A DNA stretch of 40,499 nt from RGIG3002 sp045546775 (GTDB taxonomy: Bacteria; Bacillota; Clostridia; Lachnospirales; Lachnospiraceae): assembly GCA_045546775.1 (NCBI GenBank), contig JAZQDM010000092.1, positions 1 to 40,499 on the forward strand, in the 5' to 3' direction. A program made the translations under genes and the position numbers. Positions 25,255 through 33,030 of this stretch are shown in pieces (the stretch's first letter is position 1; each line of letters begins with the position of its first letter). The notes under the pieces are model-generated. The model was not told the DNA's origin and did no database searches. It saw nothing but the letters and a program-made list of their open reading frames with translations.

Positions 25255-27020
25255 AAGACATCCTTCTCCTTCTCCAATATAATTTTCACATCCGCATCCT
25301 GTGCCACTACAAAATAAGCACTGTCTCCAATTTCAATGGCTACGCCGTTTTGTACGTCTGTCACTTCTTTTTCCGTCCGCAAAACAAAACAACCATATCC
25401 GGTGTAGCGGTCAATATGTATCCGAATCTCATTCTCTTCTTTTTGCACTTGCGGTTCCATTGCCTCATAGGCAAGAATACGCTCTGCAATCTGGCTTGCA
25501 CTGAGCCTTGTCAGGTCCGCATAATATTCGTTGTGCGCTCCCAACACCGTCTCACACTGCTTGGTATATTGCACCCAGTTGTACTGTTCTGCACTTCCCT
25601 GCAACACTGCATCCACATCGATCAGCACCGTCAGCAAACCATTTGCTGTAACGGATGAAATTTCCGCAAGTCTCCCCCGTTCTTCCTCAAATACATCGCT
25701 TCGCACAACCGGCACATAAACCGTTTGCGTCTTTTCATTTATCATAGTTCCGAATGTAAGATCTTCCTTGACAATAGTCGGAAAGGCAGTATATATCTTT
25801 GCATCCATTTCATGCGATCCACTGTCATACAAAGCAGTGCCGTATGCAATGGGAGACTCGGCATCATCCACCGGCACGTCCCCCTCGTATAAAAGACCAA
25901 TTTCTCCGGAAGCTGCCGTAATTTCTTTCTCCATATAGGCAATCTGCTTTTGAATGTACTCATCTGGCTTCCGTTCATATCCAGCAACGCTGCAAAAAAA
26001 GGTCGGTAAATAATAGTGCTTGCGCACACTGCTGATAAGTGCCGGAAACAAAATATCCTGCTGCAGTCCCATCGCATCACGGCTGTATAATTGTTCCATA
26101 TGCGAACCATTGGTCGTTTTTATGTAAGGCATTCCCTGTATCATTACACCGTAACCGTTAATCACCGGATAAATATCATCTTCCTGCGTCATACTGATTA
26201 GCGCTGTCACAATTCCCGGAAAACATCCTAACTCCACAAAATTACCGTTCACTACATACACATTGGACTGCAAATAATTTTTCTTCCAAATTGCCGGCGG
26301 CAGTTCTTCATTATCCACTTCCGTATCCCATTCTGTCGCAAGACTATACGCATACGTAACCGTCTTTTGAGCGAGGATACAATCCTGCATTTTTATTTCA
26401 ATATCGTGTGACTCAATCAACTCATCCGTCACAAAAAAATCGGTCATAAAACGGATTCCCGTGTGCACACTTTGTCCGGTTGTCTCATATATTCCAAGCA
26501 ACGAACACAACGCCTCCGAACGAAGTGAGGCTTCATCCGGCATCGCCAGAAAAATAACTTGTGTGCCATTTTCTACAAGCCGAAGCAAACACGCGGTTTC
26601 TTCCTCGTTCAGATCGGCTTTTAAGATCAATACAACTTGTGGTGCTAACGTTTCCAACGATGTAACATCTTTTGCTTGTATGTAGTCCCTTTTTTGTCCG
26701 TCAAGCACCTGCATACATATCGTCATTTCGGCTTCGTACTGCATATCTGAAATAACACAAAAGTCTGCCGTCTGTTTTGACTCATCCGGTGTCGTGGGCT
26801 CCTCTGCCCCACCTTGACCTACCGTGTTTCCACCAAAAACATACTCCCTTGCAAGTTCCGCGTCCACCATACTTTCCGCACGCTCCGCAAAAGCCATATG
26901 CACAAAATAATCAAAGTTATACACTATTTGAAATGCAAAAAAGACAATGACAATAATCATTGTAATCGTAATATACTTATTTCGTTTTACTTTATACTGA
27001 CTTTTTTCTTTCCGTGCCAT
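25251..27020 (-). CDS. DUF2194 membrane-anchored extracytoplasmic protein
   Basis: This 589-residue protein starts at the ATG after GGAGG (7-base gap), 17 codons inside the longest frame. A basic N-terminus and one membrane helix (ITITMIIVIVFFAFQIVY) anchor a large outside domain. The outer part has an early Rossmann-like or gatase-like region (QVVLILKADLN ... GTQVIFLAMPDE). A middle region resembles polysaccharide-deacetylase-like barrels, and beta strands end the protein. DUF2194 proteins occur beside PelF/PelG genes in Clostridia. No clear deacetylase Asp-His-His triad was found by eye. It may modify or bind the polymer outside the cell. That is context-based inference. Confidence 0.75.
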   Translation of the reverse strand: MARKEKSQYKVKRNKYITITMIIVIVFFAFQIVYNFDYFVHMAFAERAESMVDAELAREYVFGGNTVGQGGAEEPTTPDESKQTADFCVISDMQYEAEMTICMQVLDGQKRDYIQAKDVTSLETLAPQVVLILKADLNEEETACLLRLVENGTQVIFLAMPDEASLRSEALCSLLGIYETTGQSVHTGIRFMTDFFVTDELIESHDIEIKMQDCILAQKTVTYAYSLATEWDTEVDNEELPPAIWKKNYLQSNVYVVNGNFVELGCFPGIVTALISMTQEDDIYPVINGYGVMIQGMPYIKTTNGSHMEQLYSRDAMGLQQDILFPALISSVRKHYYLPTFFCSVAGYERKPDEYIQKQIAYMEKEITAASGEIGLLYEGDVPVDDAESPIAYGTALYDSGSHEMDAKIYTAFPTIVKEDLTFGTMINEKTQTVYVPVVRSDVFEEERGRLAEISSVTANGLLTVLIDVDAVLQGSAEQYNWVQYTKQCETVLGAHNEYYADLTRLSASQIAERILAYEAMEPQVQKEENEIRIHIDRYTGYGCFVLRTEKEVTDVQNGVAIEIGDSAYFVVAQDADVKIILEKEKDVF

Positions 27021-27033
27021 ACCGGCCTCCATT

Positions 27034-27924
27034 TTAATTAAAGAAACGCACCCATTCCAGCGATTCCGCATCCAAAATCAAACTGGACGCTTTTAACTGT
27101 GACAGCAGTTCCATAAATTTTTTATTTCTGCCGGTCACATAAAAGAAACGCAAACCGCTCTTGTACGTTTCCAAATCTTCCTCGAATGTAGAAAACAAAA
27201 AACTGAGCCACTGGCCTGCCATATCAAATTCCTTGCATTCCATCAAAAGACGGACAAGGCGGTTACAAATTTCCGAATTGAAATATTCGTACTGCACGCT
27301 CTTTGTCCACTCCATATATTCATTCAAACCAAGCACATAATTTCTAAATTCAAAATCGGGCAAAAGATGCTTTTCCAAAAAGTCTTCCACAAAAACCATA
27401 TAATCCATAACCGCTTCCGGAGTCCCATTCTCTGCAAGTTCTTCTCGCATTTCCATTTCCCGGTTTTTAAAGTTCTGGATAACATCCGTGATCGTCGTTG
27501 CAGCATAGTGGGCAATTTCCGAATCCCAGTCATCCACTGCTTTTCGAATCGTCGTAAGAGAATCCGAGTAGTCACCCTTTAAAATATTTAAAATGGTTTC
27601 CCGCTTGCTAAATTTGTCAGATGCAAGAAGCGCCTCTTCCACAGGCACCTTTTCGATTTCCTGTTTGATATCTGCCGCAACCACAAGCTTAACGCGCTCT
27701 TTCTTAAACGTCAGCTCATCCACATTGAGTTTCTTGCTCTGATTACGGAAAAAGATTTTTTCGGTAATCCATGCAACCAACAAAACAACTACACTGACAA
27801 TCGGACAGCACAAAATGACAAGAGAAGTAACCACACCATAAGCAGATTTCTTCCTTGCCACCTGTAAGCACAAATTCAAAAATGCAAACACTAAATTAAT
27901 AAATCCAATCAGTAACCAAATCAC
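27034..27924 (-). CDS. PelE-like membrane protein
   Basis: This 296-residue protein has two N-terminal membrane helices (about 2-22 and 28-55) and a cytoplasmic helical domain of about 235 residues with helix-turn-helix repeats that could be TPR-like (IRKAVDDWDSEIAHYAATTITDV, FDMAGQWLSFLFSTF). The layout and gene order, directly after pelD, match PelE, which links PelD to the synthase. Sequence alone does not prove homology. The start is a GTG with GAGGAAG 5-6 bases upstream. Confidence 0.7.
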   Translation of the reverse strand: MIWLLIGFINLVFAFLNLCLQVARKKSAYGVVTSLVILCCPIVSVVVLLVAWITEKIFFRNQSKKLNVDELTFKKERVKLVVAADIKQEIEKVPVEEALLASDKFSKRETILNILKGDYSDSLTTIRKAVDDWDSEIAHYAATTITDVIQNFKNREMEMREELAENGTPEAVMDYMVFVEDFLEKHLLPDFEFRNYVLGLNEYMEWTKSVQYEYFNSEICNRLVRLLMECKEFDMAGQWLSFLFSTFEEDLETYKSGLRFFYVTGRNKKFMELLSQLKASSLILDAESLEWVRFFN

Positions 27925-27936
27925 GTATCTTCCTCG

Positions 27937-30087
27937 TCAGTCTACTAAAGTAACTGTTATTCCTTTTTCTGCCAATCTCTTAATTACAAACTGCGCATCC
28001 TCCGCATTTGATGCCGGGAGAATAATTTGTCCTTCCGACGCTTCATTAACCCCGACTATATCCGTCTCACGCATTTGCTTTTGGACAGTTTTCAAATATG
28101 CAATCCACTCTTCTTCCTCTTGTGTCGTGCGCTCTACTTGCAACAATGCATAATCCAGCATTTCTTTATTCCGGCCTTCCCGGTACGTTTCAAGGATTTC
28201 CGCCAACGCTTCTTGTTTCATAACCCGGCTGTCCGGATAATAGGCGTCTTTGTAAATGTTTTCCATGTATTTGTTTGCACGGCTTAACGACTTTTCAATC
28301 AGCCTTGTGAGCACCCGAAACATATTAATCTGATACTGGTTAATGTTTGCAAGGTCAAGCGACCAAATCATCATAATCGTCTGCGTTCCATGCGCATCTT
28401 TTATCGCACTTGCAAATACCGGAAGTTTTTCATCCAACGTTCGATTTCTAAAAATACCTTCCTCCTCTAGCATTTCATACAGAGGGAATTTATCTTCATA
28501 ACAAAAAGATTTACCCATATTTTTGTACTTGTCTGTACTCGATGCCACAATACGGAAAAACGGTCCTTTTCCACTTCTGCGGAAAATAGAAACCTCTTCA
28601 CATTCCATTACTTCCTTGATAACTTCAACCGTCTTAAACGTAACCTTTCTCGGGTCAAGCAAATCAAGTTGAGACGTAATCTCGTAAATTCGAGCAAGAC
28701 TGTTTTTGTAATTAATCAACCTTTTTTCATACGCATCTTTCACATAGACATTGCTCTCGTTGATTTTTTCCATATTGTCCAGTTCCATTTGGTAATGCTT
28801 CAATTCGTCAGTCAAATCTTGCGTTTTCCGCAAATATTTATCCCGCATAAAGCCCACAAGTACCCCTACCGTCAACAACTGAAGTACCCACAAATACTGC
28901 GTATAATCCACAACAAGCGTCTGTAAACCGCCACCTGACAGGCCAAATATAAACTTACTCATTACACTCAGCATAAGCGCCACAAGACCACAGTTGGTTC
29001 CGTGCACTGCCGCGATAAGCGCCACATAAATCATATAAAAATCTATGGCCCCGAACATACTGCTTCGCTCACCAAACAGTTCCAGAAAATACGCAACGAA
29101 AGCCAACACACAAGTTTCTATAACCGGTCTGCATTTTTCCAATAACAATTTATATTTTTTTGTTGTTTCTTCCTGCTGTTTTTCCTCGTCTTTGCTTGCA
29201 TGCTTTTTCTTCATGTACTGCAAAAGGCCGTCTTTAAACTTATATTTCAAGCGAATTCCGTACGCATCCATCTCCTCAAAGCAGTAGTACTTCTGCGGTT
29301 TATCCTCGTTTATCACGTCCAGTTGAACGTGCTTGCCGTAAATACCGGCGATTTTACGAATTACCGTCTCCTCTTCCAAATTTTCGCCGGTTACAACACC
29401 TTCCTGCACGTCCATGCTATTTCTGCCAACAACACGGCACACCGCCTCCACTGCATCGGATATATACGTCAAAAAGTATACTTTCGATCCATCACACGTA
29501 ATTTTGTTTTGTTTTTTTACCATCTGAACGAGTGGCTCCATAACACTCTCGTCCATCAGGTCATCCTCAAAGCCCCCATACACATGACTCATGCGGAGTA
29601 TGCACACGTCAAACCGGTCACTCCGGTAAAACTTACAGATTTCTTCACCTTGGGAAATGGCCTCTTCCCGCTCCGTCACAGGTGCCGGCTCTGTGTCAAA
29701 GTCAATTTTCACTTCTTCCGAACCGGAAAAGATGGAAAGGGATGATAAATATACAAATTTCTTTACTCCCGCACTCTTTGCCGAAAGAATAATATTGGTA
29801 AGACCGGAAATATAATTGATGACTTCACCTTTATCCATCTCTTGCCCGAAATTTTTATCCATGCTGCCCATAAATACAATCACATCCGGGCACACATTGG
29901 CAATAACATTGGAAACACCCATATCCGTGTACACAAAGGAATATTTCTGAAATACCCCTTTCACCTTCGGTTCCTTGTGATTTTTATTTCCTGTCAGGAC
30001 AAAAATCTCATGTCGTTCCTTATGCAAACGGGAGATTAAGTTTTTTAAAAAAGCGGAATCCTGTGTTCCGCACAACAGCACTTTCAC
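27937..30087 (-). CDS. pelD: SDR-like domain fused to PelD-type c-di-GMP receptor
   Basis: This 716-residue protein begins with an NAD-epimerase-like domain (1-290). Four membrane helices (about 320-415), a coiled coil (420-470), a GAF domain (about 475-605) and a degenerate GGDEF domain (about 610-716) follow, as in PelD. The GGDEF-site position reads NEASE, so no cyclase activity is expected, but the inhibitory-site motif RETD (673-676) lies just before it, as in c-di-GMP-binding PelD. The SDR part keeps the fold (VYLSSLSIFSG, RMSHVYGG), but its nucleotide loop is CGTQDSAFLKN rather than G-x-x-G-x-x-G and no YxxxK pair is evident, so it may be non-catalytic. The GTG start has AGGAGG 7 bases upstream. 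It would activate polymer synthesis when c-di-GMP is high. Confidence 0.88.
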   Translation of the reverse strand: MKVLLCGTQDSAFLKNLISRLHKERHEIFVLTGNKNHKEPKVKGVFQKYSFVYTDMGVSNVIANVCPDVIVFMGSMDKNFGQEMDKGEVINYISGLTNIILSAKSAGVKKFVYLSSLSIFSGSEEVKIDFDTEPAPVTEREEAISQGEEICKFYRSDRFDVCILRMSHVYGGFEDDLMDESVMEPLVQMVKKQNKITCDGSKVYFLTYISDAVEAVCRVVGRNSMDVQEGVVTGENLEEETVIRKIAGIYGKHVQLDVINEDKPQKYYCFEEMDAYGIRLKYKFKDGLLQYMKKKHASKDEEKQQEETTKKYKLLLEKCRPVIETCVLAFVAYFLELFGERSSMFGAIDFYMIYVALIAAVHGTNCGLVALMLSVMSKFIFGLSGGGLQTLVVDYTQYLWVLQLLTVGVLVGFMRDKYLRKTQDLTDELKHYQMELDNMEKINESNVYVKDAYEKRLINYKNSLARIYEITSQLDLLDPRKVTFKTVEVIKEVMECEEVSIFRRSGKGPFFRIVASSTDKYKNMGKSFCYEDKFPLYEMLEEEGIFRNRTLDEKLPVFASAIKDAHGTQTIMMIWSLDLANINQYQINMFRVLTRLIEKSLSRANKYMENIYKDAYYPDSRVMKQEALAEILETYREGRNKEMLDYALLQVERTTQEEEEWIAYLKTVQKQMRETDIVGVNEASEGQIILPASNAEDAQFVIKRLAEKGITVTLVD

Positions 30088-30120
30088 TTCTGCTCCTCCT
30101 TGCTATTTCCGTTTTCACAT

Positions 30121-30789
30121 TTACTTTACAAAAAGAATGGCTAAACTCTGCTCTATCATATAACGCATCGAACGCCAAAAAGTTAAATAGCTTTTTCCAA
30201 ACCGCCTTTCTCGCATTTGTACATTCACTTCCCCAATTTTAAACTGTCGCAAAGACACAACCGCAAGCATACACGGTTCCGGCGGAAGATTCACATTGCG
30301 GTAAAACATCCGTAACATACGTGGTCCGTACAACCGCATACCGGAAGTAGTATCGCTTATCTTTTTTCCTGTTTTTTTATAAATCAACATGCTTAAAATA
30401 CGGTTTCCGATTCCACGCAGACCGTTGTCCCCTATTGCCTTTTTGCTTCTGCTTCCGATGACAACATCAAAACCACCACGTTCCATCTTCTTCAACATTG
30501 GTTTGATGTATTCCGGCCGATGCTGGCCATCCCCGTCAAACTGTAAAACCGTATCATACCCATTTTCAACAGCATATTGTATTCCGATATGAAATGCCTT
30601 TTTTAATCCCACATTTTTCGGAATATCAATTAAGGAAAAGGCATTTTCTTTGCTTTTTTTCGCAGTATCATCCAAAGAACCATCGTTCAAAATCACATAA
30701 TCGTACGGTCCTGTCTTTTGTAATTCCTGTACAACTTTTACAATACTTTGTTCCTCGTTATATGCAGGTATTATTACAAGCAATTTCAC
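30121..30789 (-). CDS. DPM1-type family 2 glycosyltransferase
   Basis: This 222-residue enzyme has LLVIIPAYNEEQSI, ILNDGSLDDTA and the metal-binding LQFDGDGQHRPEY, plus VVIGSRSKK and DTTSGMRLYG typical of polyprenyl-phosphate sugar transferases (GT2, DPM1-like). It lacks membrane helices. Such enzymes make undecaprenyl-phosphate-sugars, the donors used by GT-C enzymes, which fits the GT-C-like protein encoded later in the operon. The start is uncertain: the GTG at 30789 has poor spacing, while a TTG two codons later lies 7 bases after AAAAGG. It is the first gene of the run. Confidence 0.9.
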   Translation of the reverse strand: MKLLVIIPAYNEEQSIVKVVQELQKTGPYDYVILNDGSLDDTAKKSKENAFSLIDIPKNVGLKKAFHIGIQYAVENGYDTVLQFDGDGQHRPEYIKPMLKKMERGGFDVVIGSRSKKAIGDNGLRGIGNRILSMLIYKKTGKKISDTTSGMRLYGPRMLRMFYRNVNLPPEPCMLAVVSLRQFKIGEVNVQMRERRFGKSYLTFWRSMRYMIEQSLAILFVK

Positions 30790-30842
30790 GCCTTTTCACT
30801 TGCTCCTTTATATTCAAATCCGTCACGCTCTAATTACTTATT

Positions 30843-30851
30843 ACTATAGCA
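30843..30851 (-). promoter_or_regulatory. Extended -10 promoter for the Pel/peptide operon
   Basis: On the minus strand TGCTATAGT forms an extended -10. The -35 region (TGTTCA 17 bases up) is weak. Transcription would start near 30836, about 47 bases before the first gene. Confidence 0.5.
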
Positions 30852-30867
30852 CAATTTGACTAAATTG
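30852..30867. promoter_or_regulatory. Inverted repeat over the operon promoter (operator candidate)
   Basis: CAATTT (30852-30857) and AAATTG (30862-30867) pair perfectly around 4 bases and cover the spacer directly upstream of the -10. Confidence 0.4.
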
Positions 30868-30897
30868 AACATAAAAATCGCTGTTTTTTCGCACATT

Positions 30898-30915
30898 TTG
30901 ACAAAATAATGTCAA
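30898..30915. promoter_or_regulatory. Upstream inverted repeat TTGACA-N6-TGTCAA
   Basis: A perfect 6-bp dyad with a 6-base spacer lies about 50 bases upstream of the -10. Its arms share the TTGAC word found in the downstream dyad region, so both could bind one regulator. Confidence 0.4.
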
Positions 30916-30926
30916 TTTAATTCTAT

Positions 30927-30952
30927 AAAAAAAGAACTCCCTAAAAAGGAGC
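30927..30952 (-). terminator. Weak intrinsic terminator after the K+ channel
   Basis: On the minus strand a short CTCC/GGAG stem with a T-rich loop is followed by TTCTTTTTTT, 8 bases after the channel stop. It separates the channel transcript from the Pel/peptide operon, probably imperfectly. Confidence 0.45.
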
Positions 30953-30959
30953 ACTTTTC

Positions 30960-31694
30960 TTACATTTCTTGTTTCTTTTTTCTGTTTTCTCTGTCGTCTC
31001 GTAATTCGTCCATATAACCTGCCGAAATGATACCTGCCGGCAACGCAACAATTGCAATACCAAGTACCGATGAAATCATCGTAAATATCCGCCCCAAATC
31101 TGTTATCGGATAAATATCACCGTAGCCTACCGTCGTAAGGGACACGGTTGCCCAATAAATCGCATCAAAAAATGTTTCAAAAGATTCCGGTTCCACATTA
31201 AAAATAACAAGCGCTGACAAAAAGATATAGGCAATGGCAAAATTACATACTGCAACCAATGCATCCTTCTGCTTCCGGAACACATTCAAAATCATCGTTA
31301 CCGTTCTGGAATATCGCAGTAGTTTAAATATTCTTACAATGCGAATTAACCGCAATGTTTTTAACAGGCGAAAGCTTTGATTCACAAGGCGTACCGCCGA
31401 TAAAATCGACAACAAATCCACCAGCGCCATAAACGTGAACGGATATAAAAAAAAGCAACGTTTACAATGCTCCTTCTTCATAATAAGGTCCGCACACACA
31501 AGGCGCAAAATATAATCAATAACAAAAAAGACAACTGCAATATATTCTATGTATTGAAAAATGGAAAAGGTACTTTCGTGAAACATAAGCGGAACAATGC
31601 TTAAAACTGTCACTACAAACATAAGCCAATCATACCAGTCATTTTCCTGTTTTTCGTCGGGAACATACACCCACTCATAAATTTTTCTTCTCAT
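30960..31694 (-). CDS. Voltage-sensor-type K+ channel without RCK domains
   Basis: This 244-residue six-helix channel has S4 arginines in RLLKTLRLIRIVRIFKLLR (109-127) and the pore filter SLTTVGYGDIYP (185-196). It ends shortly after the inner helix (VALPAGIISAGYMDE) with a charged tail. Pore and inner helix are close to those of the 404-residue channel at 9117-10331, so the two are paralogues, this one lacking RCK_C domains. AAGGAAG lies 4-5 bases before the ATG. It lies 44 bases after the CmpB-like gene and is probably in the same riboswitch-led transcript. Confidence 0.92.
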   Translation of the reverse strand: MRRKIYEWVYVPDEKQENDWYDWLMFVVTVLSIVPLMFHESTFSIFQYIEYIAVVFFVIDYILRLVCADLIMKKEHCKRCFFLYPFTFMALVDLLSILSAVRLVNQSFRLLKTLRLIRIVRIFKLLRYSRTVTMILNVFRKQKDALVAVCNFAIAYIFLSALVIFNVEPESFETFFDAIYWATVSLTTVGYGDIYPITDLGRIFTMISSVLGIAIVALPAGIISAGYMDELRDDRENRKKKQEM

Positions 31695-31738
31695 TACTTC
31701 TTCCTTTGTTTTTCCGTATTATCTACCACTGTATTGTA

Positions 31739-32296
31739 TCATTGCCCACGTATTAATACAAACTTATTCTTTGCAAAAACAATTTTCCACCTTACAATCA
31801 TACCCTTTGTTTTGTACATTTTGTAACCATTATAGAAAAAATCGCCAAGCAGCAAGCCCGATACCGTTACGGAAACCACCATCAAAACATGTTTGTCCCA
31901 GGATAAAAACAACTGACATAACGGTTCAAAAAAATGATTCATGAAAGCAGTAATCATGGACGAAAACATGAAGCTTGTCGGCAGAGAAGTGTACTGTGTA
32001 AAGTGAAATGGTATCTTTGAATAATCCCACCACTGAAAATGACAAACCTTTTCTACCACAGTACCTAATAATACTTCGCCAAGACTGACACAAATCATAA
32101 CACCAACAAAATAAATCACAAGCATCAATATTTTGTTTTGTACAGATAATACTTTCCTAAAAATCCTCAGCTTGTTGGGGGTTCCCAATATAAGATAAAT
32201 CAACAATATTGCAATCCACACATTTTCTACAACAAACCCCAAAAATGAAACGATTGCGGCAACCATACATAGCGCCATAATTTCCATTGTCTTCAT
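31739..32296 (-). CDS. CmpB-type putative ABC permease/membrane protein
   Basis: This 185-residue protein starts at the ATG 8 bases after AGGA, 16 codons inside the longest frame. It has five predicted membrane helices. The segment LGTVVEKVCHFQWWDYSKIPF matches the signature (G-x-x-x-E, W-D-Y-S) of the CmpB/DUF1113 family, annotated as putative ABC-transporter permeases though no ATPase is nearby. Transport function is unproven. It is the first gene behind the riboswitch-like leader. Confidence 0.8.
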   Translation of the reverse strand: MKTMEIMALCMVAAIVSFLGFVVENVWIAILLIYLILGTPNKLRIFRKVLSVQNKILMLVIYFVGVMICVSLGEVLLGTVVEKVCHFQWWDYSKIPFHFTQYTSLPTSFMFSSMITAFMNHFFEPLCQLFLSWDKHVLMVVSVTVSGLLLGDFFYNGYKMYKTKGMIVRWKIVFAKNKFVLIRGQ

Positions 32297-32324
32297 ACAA
32301 CTCATCCTTTCTTTTTTCACAAAA

Positions 32325-32361
32325 TAAAAAAGAGACCTATCCACTACTGCAGATAAGTCTC
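32325..32361 (-). terminator. Leader terminator of the riboswitch-like element
   Basis: On the minus strand a 10-bp stem (GAGACTTATC / GATAGGTCTC, one G-U) with a 10-base loop is followed by TTTTTT. Its 5' arm is the conserved GAGAC end of the candidate aptamer, which gives a classic on/off choice upstream of the CmpB-like gene. Confidence 0.75.
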
Positions 32362-32439
32362 GTCATTTCAGGCTGGACCAGGAATACTTCCATGATGTTG
32401 AATCCAGTCACACTTACTGTGCTGACTACTCCCTTATTT
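32332..32439 (-). promoter_or_regulatory. yybP-ykoY-like (Mn2+) riboswitch candidate
   Basis: The RNA begins near 32439, a few bases before GGGAGTAGTC. It contains ATTCAACATCATGG, CCTGGTCCAGCCTG and TGACGAGACTTATC in the order and spacing I recall for the yybP-ykoY family (GGGGAGUAG ... GUCAACAU ... CCUGG ... GCgAGACcUUu). The GAGAC end is shared with a terminator stem. yybP-ykoY RNAs bind Mn2+ and turn on metal-transport and related membrane genes. Assignment is from memory of the consensus. One G of the usual GGGG is missing. Confidence 0.7.
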
Positions 32440-32445
32440 GTTACA

Positions 32446-32474
32446 ATCTTAACACTATTTTTATACTTTGACAA
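32446..32474 (-). promoter_or_regulatory. Promoter of the riboswitch transcript
   Basis: On the minus strand: TTGTCA (32474-32469), 17 bases, TAAGAT (32451-32446), placing the start just before GGGAGTAG. Confidence 0.65.
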
Positions 32475-32486
32475 CCTTATTTTCTA

Positions 32487-32515
32487 TTTCCATCATGTCG
32501 ATATTATAGTATAAT
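32487..32515 (+). promoter_or_regulatory. Promoter of the zinc-ribbon gene
   Basis: TTTCCA (32487-32492), 17 bases, TATAAT (32510-32515), about 57 bases before the ATG and divergent from the riboswitch promoter. Confidence 0.5.
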
Positions 32516-32571
32516 AATATTACAATTCCGAGTTGAATTGTATGAATTCGAATTACAAAGGAGGACTGCCT

Positions 32572-33027
32572 ATGACGAAACGACACGAACCCAATCTGGA
32601 AAACCTGATTATCGGTAACCGCCCGATTCGCTGCGGAGATTGCCGCGGACGCATGTTGTATGTAGGCGGTGGAAAATACGAATGTGAAGATTGTCAGGCA
32701 CAGACCCTTGACGATTTTGGCAAAGTAAAATCCTTTTTGGAAGAATACGGCCCAATGCCCATTTTTGCCATCTCTGAAGCAACCGGCGTAGACAAAGATG
32801 TGATCGAAGGCTTTTTGCGCAAAGGCCGCGTAGAAATACCGGAAGGAAGCCGCTTTTTTCTGCATTGCGAGAAATGTGGTTGCGATATCCGTTGCGGACG
32901 TTTTTGCCCGGACTGCATCCGTGCTTTTACAAAAGGTGCTGCTGCTGTTTTTAATGAAGACGTTGGCGAAAAACCCAAAAAACCAAAATTATCCGGGAAA
33001 ATGCACTATTTTAGTGACCGCAAGTGA
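32572..33027 (+). CDS. Zinc-ribbon protein with HTH-like domain (YvyF/TIGR03826-like)
   Basis: This 151-residue protein starts at the ATG with GGAGG 7 bases upstream. It has a treble-clef-like zinc ribbon with two pairs (CGDC and CEDC, about 22-41), a helical HTH-like middle (PIFAISEATGVDKDVIEGFLRKGRVEIP) and a second cysteine cluster CEKCGC ... CGRFCPDC, followed by a basic tail. The middle resembles the YvyF/TIGR03826 flagellar-region protein, but no flagellar gene is nearby. Likely a cytoplasmic nucleic-acid- or protein-binding regulator. Exact role unknown. Confidence 0.75.
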   Translation: MTKRHEPNLENLIIGNRPIRCGDCRGRMLYVGGGKYECEDCQAQTLDDFGKVKSFLEEYGPMPIFAISEATGVDKDVIEGFLRKGRVEIPEGSRFFLHCEKCGCDIRCGRFCPDCIRAFTKGAAAVFNEDVGEKPKKPKLSGKMHYFSDRK

Positions 33028-33030
33028 CCG

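Noticed and set aside
30960..31694. The shorter K+ channel as first gene of the Pel/peptide operon
   Set aside because: A terminator-like element and an extended -10 promoter with dyads separate them, though readthrough is possible.
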